NCBI RefSeq assembly: GCF_023716465.1
Contig: NZ_CP092415.1
Location: forward strand, 1,961,501 to 2,025,500
DNA: 64,000 bases
DNA from: Flagellimonas marinaquae
GTDB taxonomy: Bacteria; Bacteroidota; Bacteroidia; Flavobacteriales; Flavobacteriaceae
Direction: 5' to 3'
Part shown: positions 21,001-27,840 of the stretch, piece after piece
Numbering within the stretch: the first letter of the stretch is position 1
Layout: each line of letters begins with the position of its first letter
Translations under genes and position numbers: made by a program
The notes under the pieces: generated by a model
Database searches by the model: none
Seen by the model: only the letters and a program-made list of their open reading frames with translations
What the model was told of the DNA's origin: nothing

Positions 21001-24000
21001 GGGGGACCATGTTCCCCCTGCATCTGGGGTTCCCCCCAGTGCTGCGAAGAGCTGTGCTGCGGTGACTGAGTCCCCTTCACAAATGGCGAGGTTGTCGTCG
21101 CTTCCTGCATCGGGCTGTTTGTTGTTCTGTGACGGTTTATGGTCGCAGTTGCATCTGTTGCGCAGGGTGCCGTTGCGGCCACGGTATAGGTATATGTCCC
21201 TGCACCTGCGGGGGCGGGGGACCATGTTCCCCCTGCATCTGGGGTTCCCCCCAGTGCTGCGAAGAGCTGTGCTGCGGTGACTGAGTCCCCTTCACAAATG
21301 GCGAGGTTGTCGTCGCTTCCTGCATCGGGCTGTTGTTGTTCTGTGACGGTTATGGTCGCAGTTGCATCTGTTGCGCAGGGTGCCGTTGCGGCCACGGTAT
21401 AGGTATATGTCCCTGCACCTGCGGGGGCGGGGGACCATGTTCCCCCTGCATCTGGGGTTCCCCCCAGTGCTGCGAAGAGCTGTGCTGCGGTGACGGAGTC
21501 CCCTTCACAAATGGCGAGGTTGTCGTCGCTTCCTGCATCGGGCTGTTGTTGTTCTGTGACGGTTATGGTCGCAGTTGCATCTGTTGCGCAGGGTGCCGTT
21601 GCGGCCACGGTATAGGTATATGTCCCTGCACCTGCGGGGGCGGGGACCATGTTCCCCCTGCATCTGGGGTTCCCCCCAGTGCTGCGAAGAGCTGTGCTGC
21701 GGTGACGGAGTCCCCTTCACAAATGGCGAGGTTGTCGTCGCTTCCTGCATCGGGCTGTTGTTGTTCTGTGACGGTTATGGTCGCAGTTGCATCTGTTGCG
21801 CAGGGTGCCGTTGCGGCCACGGTATAGGTATATGTCCCTGCACCTGCGGGGCGGGGACCATGTTCCCCTGCATCTGGGGTTCCCCCCAGTGCTGCGAAGA
21901 GCTGTGCTGCGGTGACGGAGTCCCCTTCACAAATGGCGAGGTTGTCGTCGCTTCCTGCATCGGGCTGTTGTTGTTCTGTGACGGTTATGGTCGCAGTTGC
22001 ATCTGTTGCGCAGGGTGCCGTTGCGGCCACGGTATAGGTATATGTCCCTGCACCTGCGGGGGCGGGGGACCATGTTCCCCTGCATCTGGGGTTCCCCCCA
22101 GTGCTGCGAAGAGCTGTGCTGCGGTGACTGAGTCCCCTTCACAAATGGCGAGGTTGTCGTCGCTTCCTGCATCGGGCTGTTGTTGTTCTGTGACGGTTAT
22201 GGTCGCAGTTGCATCTGTTGCGCAGGGTGCCGTTGCGGCCACGGTATAGGTATATGTCCCTGCACCTGCGGGGGCGGGGGACCATGTTCCCCCTGCATCT
22301 GGGGTTCCCCCCAGTGCTGCGAAGAGCTGTGCTGCGGTGACGGAGTCCCCTTCACAAATGGCGAGGTTGTCGTCGCTTCCTGCATTTGGAGAGGTATAAA
22401 CATTGATAGTTTGTTGAACATCAGTAAAGTTCCCAGAAGTGTCGGTTACTCTATAGGTACGGGTAATGGTTTCAGGATTGCTTAATCCATCTGAGACATC
22501 GCTAATATGTGTTACAGAGTCCACTGCACAGTTATCATCTTCGTCATCAACAACTAATGGGTCTGGAGCGGGTGCTGTATCACATACTGTTAAGGAATCT
22601 GGATTGGAAGCTGTTGGATTTTCAATATCCCCAAAACCAACTGTAAATACATTTTGATGGACAAAATCTACTCCATCAAAATAAACATTGCCAAATGCAT
22701 CTACACTAGTTGCTTGTATTAGCGTAATAGGACCTGTTGTAAAGTCGCCATCATTATCTGTATCTATCATGAGATGAAGTGCGCAATCGCCATTATCTAT
22801 AATGGTTGATCCTGACAAATTGATGCGGACACTAACACCATTTATTGGGGTAAGACCAGTTGAGTTGTTCATTTGAACTCTCCACTCTCTTTCTATTCTT
22901 GATGTGATTTGTGGTAATAAAGGTGGAAGCTCAACATTAATTTCGGCTATGGACTGTCTGTCACTTCCCCAAATTAAGTAGTTGTGATCTGTTGAAAAAC
23001 TTCCTCCGGTGTTTATCGGGGTCCTTGTTTGGTCTAGATTATCTGTTATAAAATTTGGGCTTGTGGACATGGTCAGAATAGCTTCTGAATTTTCACTTTT
23101 AGAGATACGTTGGTGTAGGTTGTAACGTAGTTTTAAATCTCCGGTTGTTCCTGGAAGCCCTGCATCGAAATCTTCATATCTATCTTTTCCAATGCCGGCT
23201 ATATCGAATCTATATGTTGGGTCTATTGCCCAGATGATTGTTCCATCAGCGGCTAAATATTGATAAGAGCTATTTCCTGATATACTACCAAGACTTGCTG
23301 AACCATTAAGAGTAATGCCGTATTTGATTGCCAAATAACTTTCCACTCTTTGTATTGAGTTTGCATCCAATAAACCATCTGCAACCAATATTTCCGAAAT
23401 TCCCCCTGTTAAGTTTCTATTGGGGTCATTACTATTGAAATGTTTTCCTAACCTTATGAAAGGATAAGTATCAAATTGTGCCATGACATCGTTTCTTATG
23501 AAATCAATGTCAGGTATTCCATTGACTTTGGTCGTCAATCTTTCGGTTTGGGCTGCAAGTCCGTTGATTTGTCTTGTGAATACTCCTATGGCAGGTTGGC
23601 CCAACAAATCGATGTTTCCGCTTTCGAAGTCACTACCTAGGGTTCTTGTTCGTCCTATGGAAAAGCGATTTCCGTTGGATACTCCAAGGGATAAATTGGT
23701 TGTTGAACTGTGGTGGGTCTCAATATCTCCGCCATATAACAACCTCTGAGTTTCTGCCGTGGTTCCAGCTCCCGGTGCCCGGAACATAATGAATATGGTC
23801 ATTTCTTCCCGGCATACAGAACGTGCATGTAAGGCCTGTCCACTTCCACTTCCATCAAATAGAATCTCTGGATTAAAATTAACACTGTTCATTTGGAGTG
23901 TTGGCAAATCTGGAATTGAGCCAGCAGGTGTTAGAAAAGACGGTGTTCCAAATCCTATGGAGAAACCATTTGGATACGGTTGATTGTAATTTAATGGGTT

Positions 24001-24321
24001 GGGATGTTGTATGGCAATTTGTGTCAAAGGGTTAAAATCAACAAAATCGTGCCATTCAAATACAGAAACACCATCTATAGTGGGTATGGGAGTAAAAAGT
24101 TCTAAACTTCCATTACTAGGCAGTGGTGCCTGATTTATAGCTCTATCGGCAGTGTACCAAGTATCTACATGTTGTGCTTTTACCCAGTTCCCGCCCAAAA
24201 GTGTAAATAGAATAACTAAGCGTAAAATCTTTTTTTTTGCCAATTTGCCCATGTGGGCAGATATGTCTTTTTTCAAGTGACTGGTTTTGTATACTGAAAT
24301 GTGGAGTAAAAGTCTAGACAT
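12702..24321 (-). CDS. Giant repeat adhesin with T9SS type B sorting domain (frame broken by indels in the repeats)
   Basis: Reconstructed length is 3,874 aa. The N-terminal part has a signal peptide (clearest from the ATG at 24252, ending VKAQ), a LamG/ConA-like region with the motif ESYLAIKYGI common in flavobacterial T9SS proteins, and an HYR-like domain (TYRVTDTSGN). Then come 40 copies of a 71-aa repeat (AGSDDNLAICEGDSVTAAQL...), each with two cysteines. After these are SprB-like domains (GNYEMSVIDDTGCE) and the type B sorting domain (FTPNFDGQNDYW, IFDRYGRKIW, GDYWYIVKL). As written, translation from 24321 stops at 21985 after 778 aa. Nine 1-nt indels (net -5) lie in the repeats; correcting all units to 213 bp restores one frame, 11,625 nt. 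Sequencing or assembly error is the simplest reading; slippage-based phase variation is the alternative. Confidence 0.85.
13866..22380. repeat. 40 x 213-bp near-identical tandem repeat
   Basis: Unit boundaries fall every 213 bp from 13866 to 22380 (8,515 bp = 40 x 213 - 5). Apart from nine 1-nt indels, the only variable site seen is one synonymous base (TCC or TCA serine codon). Along the plus strand it reads G/T as GTTTTGTGTG TTGTTTGTGT GTGTGTTGTT TTTTTGGGTG. Base composition is about 60% GC by eye, well above the flanks. Near-identity at silent sites implies recent expansion or strong gene conversion, and alternating stretches suggest 426-bp dimers were also duplicated. Confidence 0.97.
14960..19477 (-). 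CDS. Central open segment of the giant adhesin (repeats only)
   Basis: An open stretch made of 21 consecutive in-frame 71-aa repeats. It is bounded by 1-nt deletions at 19524-19527 (C5 to C4) and 15033-15036 (G5 to G4). It has no start of its own and should be read as part of the 12702-24321 gene. Confidence 0.4.
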   Translation of the reverse strand: MAATAPCATDATATITVTEQQQPDAGSDDNLAICEGDSVTAAQLFAALGGTPDAGGTWSPAPAGAGTYTYTVAATAPCATDATATITVTEQQQPDAGSDDNLAICEGDSVTAAQLFAALGGTPDAGGTWSPAPAGAGTYTYTVAATAPCATDATATITVTEQQQPDAGSDDNLAICEGDSVTAAQLFAALGGTPDAGGTWSPAPAGAGTYTYTVAATAPCATDATATITVTEQQQPDAGSDDNLAICEGDSVTAAQLFAALGGTPDAGGTWSPAPAGAGTYTYTVAATAPCATDATATITVTEQQQPDAGSDDNLAICEGDSVTAAQLFAALGGTPDAGGTWSPAPAGAGTYTYTVAATAPCATDATATITVTEQQQPDAGSDDNLAICEGDSVTAAQLFAALGGTPDAGGTWSPAPAGAGTYTYTVAATAPCATDATATITVTEQQQPDAGSDDNLAICEGDSVTAAQLFAALGGTPDAGGTWSPAPAGAGTYTYTVAATAPCATDATATITVTEQQQPDAGSDDNLAICEGDSVTAAQLFAALGGTPDAGGTWSPAPAGAGTYTYTVAATAPCATDATATITVTEQQQPDAGSDDNLAICEGDSVTAAQLFAALGGTPDAGGTWSPAPAGAGTYTYTVAATAPCATDATATITVTEQQQPDAGSDDNLAICEGDSVTAAQLFAALGGTPDAGGTWSPAPAGAGTYTYTVAATAPCATDATATITVTEQQQPDAGSDDNLAICEGDSVTAAQLFAALGGTPDAGGTWSPAPAGAGTYTYTVAATAPCATDATATITVTEQQQPDAGSDDNLAICEGDSVTAAQLFAALGGTPDAGGTWSPAPAGAGTYTYTVAATAPCATDATATITVTEQQQPDAGSDDNLAICEGDSVTAAQLFAALGGTPDAGGTWSPAPAGAGTYTYTVAATAPCATDATATITVTEQQQPDAGSDDNLAICEGDSVTAAQLFAALGGTPDAGGTWSPAPAGAGTYTYTVAATAPCATDATATITVTEQQQPDAGSDDNLAICEGDSVTAAQLFAALGGTPDAGGTWSPAPAGAGTYTYTVAATAPCATDATATITVTEQQQPDAGSDDNLAICEGDSVTAAQLFAALGGTPDAGGTWSPAPAGAGTYTYTVAATAPCATDATATITVTEQQQPDAGSDDNLAICEGDSVTAAQLFAALGGTPDAGGTWSPAPAGAGTYTYTVAATAPCATDATATITVTEQQQPDAGSDDNLAICEGDSVTAAQLFAALGGTPDAGGTWSPAPAGAGTYTYTVAATAPCATDATATITVTEQQQPDAGSDDNLAICEGDSVTAAQLFAALGGTPDAGGTWSPAPAGAGTYTYTVAATAPCATDATATITVTEQQQPDAGSDDNLAICEGDSVTAAQLFAALGGTPDAGGTWSPAPAGAGTYTYTVAATAPCATDATATITVTEQQQPDAGSDDNLAICEGDSVTAAQLFAALGGTPDAGGTWSPAPQVQGHIPIPWPQRHPAQQMQLRP
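21985..24321 (-). CDS. N-terminal open segment of the giant adhesin
   Basis: 778 codons open from the first possible ATG. It holds the signal peptide, the LamG-like and HYR-like regions and the first repeat and a half. It leaves the true frame at 22077-22080, where a C5 run has become C4, and then reads out-of-frame residues (EHGPPPPQVQGHIPIP...) to a stop. As sequenced this would be the only translated product, secreted but lacking the sorting domain. Alternative start at 24252. Confidence 0.6.
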   Translation of the reverse strand: MSRLLLHISVYKTSHLKKDISAHMGKLAKKKILRLVILFTLLGGNWVKAQHVDTWYTADRAINQAPLPSNGSLELFTPIPTIDGVSVFEWHDFVDFNPLTQIAIQHPNPLNYNQPYPNGFSIGFGTPSFLTPAGSIPDLPTLQMNSVNFNPEILFDGSGSGQALHARSVCREEMTIFIMFRAPGAGTTAETQRLLYGGDIETHHSSTTNLSLGVSNGNRFSIGRTRTLGSDFESGNIDLLGQPAIGVFTRQINGLAAQTERLTTKVNGIPDIDFIRNDVMAQFDTYPFIRLGKHFNSNDPNRNLTGGISEILVADGLLDANSIQRVESYLAIKYGITLNGSASLGSISGNSSYQYLAADGTIIWAIDPTYRFDIAGIGKDRYEDFDAGLPGTTGDLKLRYNLHQRISKSENSEAILTMSTSPNFITDNLDQTRTPINTGGSFSTDHNYLIWGSDRQSIAEINVELPPLLPQITSRIEREWRVQMNNSTGLTPINGVSVRINLSGSTIIDNGDCALHLMIDTDNDGDFTTGPITLIQATSVDAFGNVYFDGVDFVHQNVFTVGFGDIENPTASNPDSLTVCDTAPAPDPLVVDDEDDNCAVDSVTHISDVSDGLSNPETITRTYRVTDTSGNFTDVQQTINVYTSPNAGSDDNLAICEGDSVTAAQLFAALGGTPDAGGTWSPAPAGAGTYTYTVAATAPCATDATATITVTEQQQPDAGSDDNLAICEGDSVTAAQLFAALGGTPDAGEHGPPPPQVQGHIPIPWPQRHPAQQMQLRP

Positions 24322-24405
24322 AAGGTTAAATTTTTTGATTGATTCCCATCTTTGAAATTGATAGGAAACAGATTTGGTAAGTATAAAATAAGCTAGTATT
24401 TAGAT

Positions 24406-24473
24406 ACATAGTACCCACCAATTAACCTATGCCCCTTTACAATTGATGAATGACCCAATTGGATCAACGAACA
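24406..24473 (-). promoter_or_regulatory. Candidate LytTR-type operator C upstream of the giant adhesin
   Basis: AATTGATGAATG (24441-24452) and GATCAACGAACA (24462-24473) start 21 bp apart and share the A-T-G/C-GAA core. The expected -7 position reads TACTATGT (24406-24413, minus strand), a poor match to TAnnTTTG. This site is weaker than D and E. Confidence 0.3.
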
Positions 24474-24550
24474 GAAAAACTTTGATTATCAGAAAGTTAT
24501 ACTTGTAGGTATTTACTTATAACTATTGTTTTGTATTGATATGGTTTTTG

Positions 24551-24587
24551 ATATAATAAAAGAGCCGCCAAGCATGCCTTGGCGGCT
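24551..24587 (-). terminator. Rho-independent terminator after the OmpA gene
   Basis: AGCCGCCAAG (24563-24572) and CTTGGCGGCT (24578-24587) form a perfect 10-bp GC-rich stem with a 5-nt loop. On the minus strand it is followed by CTTTTATTAT. It sits 78 bp after the stop at 24665. Confidence 0.8.
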
Positions 24588-24664
24588 GAACCATCTTAAT
24601 GTGTTCAAGAACTAAAAGAGATACACTTAACCTAGTTCTAATTAGAACAATAATTTTAAGATGA

Positions 24665-26833
24665 TTATTTGATCAGATTGATTTCAACTCTTCTATTTTG
24701 CTTTCTACCCAGTTTGGTTGCATTGGTGGTAATTGGTTTTTCTTCACCAAAGCCAACGGCACGCAATCTATCTGCCGAGATACCTTCATTGATCAAAAAG
24801 TCTAGGACCGAATTTGCTCTGGCCTCGGATAGTCTCTGGTTACTAGAGCTACTCCCAACACTATCTGTATGTCCTTCTACCGTGAATTTGGCATTTGGAT
24901 ATTCATTCAAGATTTGGATAATGTCTACCATTACGGCTACGGATTCCGATTTTATTGTTGCTTTTCCCGTATCGAAAAGAATGGTTTTTGCGTAATTGTT
25001 CAATTGCTTCTGAACTTCTTGTGTTACTTCTGGACATCCATTATTGTACACGGGACCAGCTAGCTCCGGACATTGGTCGTCGATATCGACCAAGGTGTCC
25101 CCATCTATATCTGGGCATCCATTATGTTCTTTTTTTCCTGGATTTTGAGGGCAACGGTCTTCTGTATCAATTATCCCATCACCATCGGAATCAGGACAGC
25201 CATCGTGTTCAAGGTTTCCAGCTGTTTTCGGGCATTTGTCATCTTTGTCCAAAACCCCGTCCCCGTCCGTGTCTGGCCATGGACAACCAGTGTTTTCGGT
25301 AGGCCCAGCTTCATTCGGGCAGTTATCGTCCTTATCCAGAAGTCCATCTTGGTCGGTGTCCGGCCATGGACATCCTTGATTTTCAATCGGACCGGGTGTT
25401 TCCGGGCAATTGTCAATACTGTTTTTAAGTCCATCCCCGTCCTTATCCCTAAGCTTGCTGTGATAGACCGGGACTTTGAGTCCGGCATAAATATCCAAGG
25501 ATTTGCCCTGATCGAACAGTGATGTTAAAATTGAACCTGAACCTACGTAAAAAGGACCCGCTCTAAGTCCAGCTCCCCAACGAAAGCCTATATCTTGCAT
25601 TAAGCTGATGGGGGAGTATATGCTTAACCAAGCTGTCTCCAATCGTGGGGATAGCGATACTTGATTTTGAATATGATGAGTGTTTAAACTGTTCTTTTTT
25701 CTTAATGAAAAATCTGAATTTAAGTTTAGATAGAACTTCGAATGAATATTCCAGTCTACGTTTCCATGAAATGCTGTGGGCAATCCGGTTTTGGATGATT
25801 CCTGGGGGCCATTAACAGTGCTAAAATTATTTTTAAGAGCATCTTCCAGATCATCGCCATCAAAATTGTCTATGCTTTGATTATTGTTAAGGTCGTAGGT
25901 CTGCTGTTCCCCACCTTTGTTGTTAATACTTCCGATGTCGGTTATGGACAGTCCAAATTTGAGCTTGTATTTGTTTATGCCCCTGTTCGAAACTTTTTTG
26001 CCATCGAGGTCGACCAGCTTTTGCTTTTCATGATTTGGTCTCCATTCATATACAAAACCTAGATCTGCTCCCAAGCCAGTGGATTGTCCAAAATTGCTAA
26101 ATGTGTTTTCAAATCCTTCTTCTCCACCAACATCATAACCATAAGTCAATATCCCATTTGTTGCAACGGTTTGGTCGGTTGAATTATAATCAATAGTAAT
26201 TTCTGAACCGTTAAGGTAAGTATGGTGTATACCAGAAAGGTACTTTAAGGTAACACCACCTTTTAGGAAATGTTCGTTATGGTCCATCAACACCCTTGCA
26301 TACGAGGCCCCTATCTCTGTCCAAAGGTTAAGCTCGCCAGATAGGTCGCCTTCATCTATCGAGAAGTCTTCATTTTCGTTAAATCCCCCTTCTTTGTCAA
26401 TGGTAGAACCATCAATATCATCAATATTTGTAAAAATACGACCGCGGGTATATAGCGATACAGAATGTTTTTCTGAGAGACTGATCATTACAGAAGGGCC
26501 TAGTATATCTAAATTTGCCGCAATAAAGTTTTCGCTTTTAGGGGTTGTTTCCGCTTCATCGAATGCTTTACCGGGATCTTTGAACATGTCTCCCAAACTG
26601 GTACTTAGGTAGTTGTTTCCAAGAAAACCACTTATTCCGATAAGGTTAATGTCCAGTTTTAATCTGGAATCGGCAATGTTCGCTGGATTGGAAATAACTC
26701 CGTGCACACCGTTGTAATTGTCTTCTAAGAATCCAAGATAGGATTGGGCACTTATTGCCTGGCCTGTTATTAGGAATAATAGGGAGGCGATTAGTTTTAA
26801 TGAAATGATTTCTTTTGTCTTCATGATTTTCAA
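24665..26833 (-). CDS. OmpA family protein with TSP3 repeats and DUF5723-like barrel
   Basis: 722 aa. Signal peptide ends about residue 29 (GQAISAQ). An N-terminal beta-barrel-like region of the DUF5723 type (NPANIADSRLKLDINLIG) covers ~35-450. Five thrombospondin type 3 repeats follow (D-x-D-x-D-G-x-x-D-x-x-D-x-C-P), which bind calcium. The C-terminal OmpA domain (~600-722) has ILFDTGKATIKSES, VEGHTDSVGSSSSNQRLSEARANSV and RRVEINLIK, which bind peptidoglycan. It probably links the outer membrane to the wall. A start at M4 (26824) is also possible. A repeat operator (site D) lies 71 bp upstream and a terminator follows. Confidence 0.92.
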   Translation of the reverse strand: MKIMKTKEIISLKLIASLLFLITGQAISAQSYLGFLEDNYNGVHGVISNPANIADSRLKLDINLIGISGFLGNNYLSTSLGDMFKDPGKAFDEAETTPKSENFIAANLDILGPSVMISLSEKHSVSLYTRGRIFTNIDDIDGSTIDKEGGFNENEDFSIDEGDLSGELNLWTEIGASYARVLMDHNEHFLKGGVTLKYLSGIHHTYLNGSEITIDYNSTDQTVATNGILTYGYDVGGEEGFENTFSNFGQSTGLGADLGFVYEWRPNHEKQKLVDLDGKKVSNRGINKYKLKFGLSITDIGSINNKGGEQQTYDLNNNQSIDNFDGDDLEDALKNNFSTVNGPQESSKTGLPTAFHGNVDWNIHSKFYLNLNSDFSLRKKNSLNTHHIQNQVSLSPRLETAWLSIYSPISLMQDIGFRWGAGLRAGPFYVGSGSILTSLFDQGKSLDIYAGLKVPVYHSKLRDKDGDGLKNSIDNCPETPGPIENQGCPWPDTDQDGLLDKDDNCPNEAGPTENTGCPWPDTDGDGVLDKDDKCPKTAGNLEHDGCPDSDGDGIIDTEDRCPQNPGKKEHNGCPDIDGDTLVDIDDQCPELAGPVYNNGCPEVTQEVQKQLNNYAKTILFDTGKATIKSESVAVMVDIIQILNEYPNAKFTVEGHTDSVGSSSSNQRLSEARANSVLDFLINEGISADRLRAVGFGEEKPITTNATKLGRKQNRRVEINLIK

Positions 26834-26867
26834 ATTTGTATGGGTATAGTTTTTTCTTTGAAAAGCA

Positions 26868-26936
26868 CAAATAGACTACAAATAATGAAGCGGGATATAG
26901 GCTAATAAACGAATGGGCCTTTTGAATTGACGAATG
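26868..26936 (-). promoter_or_regulatory. Candidate LytTR-type operator D and promoter for the OmpA gene
   Basis: AATAAACGAATG (26904-26915) and AATTGACGAATG (26925-26936) are 21 bp apart. The minus strand reads TCTATTTG at 26868-26875, one mismatch from TAnnTTTG, exactly 35 bp from the repeat core. It lies 35-103 bp before the OmpA start. Confidence 0.5.
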
Positions 26937-27005
26937 CTTTGATTGAGTTTATAGCATGTTTGTTTGTAAGGAATATTCTTACTTAGATCTATAATGGGAA
27001 TACAT

Positions 27006-27053
27006 AAAAAAACCATTACAACCAAGGAATCTTTCAATTCCTTGGCGTAACGG
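27006..27053 (-). terminator. Long-stem rho-independent terminator
   Basis: On the minus strand CCAAGGAAT and ATTCCTTGG (27022-27045) form a 9-bp stem with a 6-nt loop. It extends through CCGTTACG / TTGTAATGG with one bulge to about 17 bp, and is followed by seven T. Confidence 0.65.
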
Positions 27054-27165
27054 AAACCTCAACTAAACTAAACACTTTTATGACCAACAGTCGTCAAAAG
27101 TGAATTGCTATATGTGCATACGTTAAAAATTGATCTTGCTATTCAATTGTGATTAACGCTTTATT
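27006..27165 (-). ncRNA. Candidate small RNA of about 160 nt
   Basis: The region between a -7-like box (TATGTTTG, 27172-27179) with an operator-like repeat pair and a strong terminator (27006-27053) has no coding frame of note on the minus strand. A discrete transcript starting near 27165 is therefore predicted. No known RNA family was recognised. It could instead be a long leader or a second promoter for the OmpA gene with attenuation. Confidence 0.4.
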
Positions 27166-27171
27166 GCAGAA

Positions 27172-27240
27172 CAAACATAAGGGCAAAAAATGGGATAAAA
27201 GGGGGCCGATTTATGAATGCCTTATTTGAACCAATGAATG
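27172..27240 (-). promoter_or_regulatory. Candidate LytTR-type operator E and promoter
   Basis: GATTTATGAATG (27208-27219) and AACCAATGAATG (27229-27240) start 21 bp apart. TATGTTTG (27172-27179, minus strand) is a perfect TAnnTTTG box, 35 bp from the repeat core, the same offset as at sites A and D. Confidence 0.5.
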
Positions 27241-27272
27241 CCCCTTTTGATTTGATATTAAAAATACCCACA

Positions 27273-27301
27273 TAAAAAAAACAGCCCTAATTTGGACTGT
27301 T
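27273..27301 (-). terminator. Terminator after the YegP-like gene
   Basis: On the minus strand AACAGTCC and GGGCTGTT (27294-27301 and 27280-27287) form an 8-bp stem with one G-U pair and a 6-nt loop, followed by eight T. It lies 29 bp past the stop at 27330. Confidence 0.8.
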
Positions 27302-27329
27302 CTTCATATTGTAAAGCGGTATCGGGAGA

Positions 27330-27656
27330 CTAAACTTCCTCTACAGATGCATCTGGGGCATTTTTTTTAACAGAGGCAATTCCGTTTTCCATGGCCGAGT
27401 CGCTGGAATACATTTCGCTATTGCCGATAACTTGTCCGTTGGATGCTTTTAGGTTAAAAAATGGGCTGCCATCCTTTGCTTTGTTTCTCTCGAAATATTT
27501 ATCGTCCTGTGAATGTTTTTTTACAGACTCGATTCCATTTTCGCAAGCATCTTTGGATGAATACCCTTGACTACTTAAAATTACTTGGCCGTTCCCAGCT
27601 TTTAAATTAAACCTGAATTTACCGGCTTTATCCGTTTTGATCTCAAATTTTCCCAT
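27330..27656 (-). CDS. YegP/DUF1508 family protein
   Basis: 108 aa made of two copies of the ~50-aa DUF1508 module. Each has F-x-F-N-L-K-A-x-N-G-Q-V-I, then a Y-S-S-x-x-A-x-E-N-G-I-x-S-V-K-K helix. The family (E. coli YegP) is small, cytosolic and of unknown biochemical function. Single-gene unit: a terminator follows and 184 bp separate it from the proA stop. Confidence 0.9.
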   Translation of the reverse strand: MGKFEIKTDKAGKFRFNLKAGNGQVILSSQGYSSKDACENGIESVKKHSQDDKYFERNKAKDGSPFFNLKASNGQVIGNSEMYSSDSAMENGIASVKKNAPDASVEEV

Positions 27657-27789
27657 ACTTGATATGTTTTAAGTAATAAATCTAGATATTTTCTTAAAAA
27701 ATGACCAATAAAAGAGGTGAAAATTGATAATAAAATAAGCCATTGTTGCTTTTAGGGATATTTTGGGAATATATTTTGGTGGATTCCAT

Positions 27790-27822
27790 AAAAAAAGGAG
27801 GCTATCTTAGCCTCCTTTTTTA
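27790..27822 (-). terminator. Terminator of the proline operon
   Basis: AAAAAAGGAGGCTA (27791-27804) and TAGCCTCCTTTTTT (27808-27821) pair perfectly with a 3-nt loop; T-rich on both strands. It lies 20 bp after the proA stop. Confidence 0.85.
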
Positions 27823-27840
27823 GTATTCTCGATGTAAGTG

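Noticed and set aside
13866..22380. CRISPR array
   Set aside because: The units are 213 bp, directly adjacent, without unique spacers, and code in frame for a protein; no cas genes are near.
13878..22485. Plus-strand cysteine-rich frames and minus-strand 62-codon frames repeated through the array
   Set aside because: They are alternative-frame and antisense reads of the 213-bp unit; they repeat only because the DNA does, and have no start signals or ends of their own.
12702..24321. Several separate genes instead of one giant gene
   Set aside because: The inner segments lack real starts, all breaks are 1-nt changes in repeat runs, and their sum restores one frame with a complete domain set.
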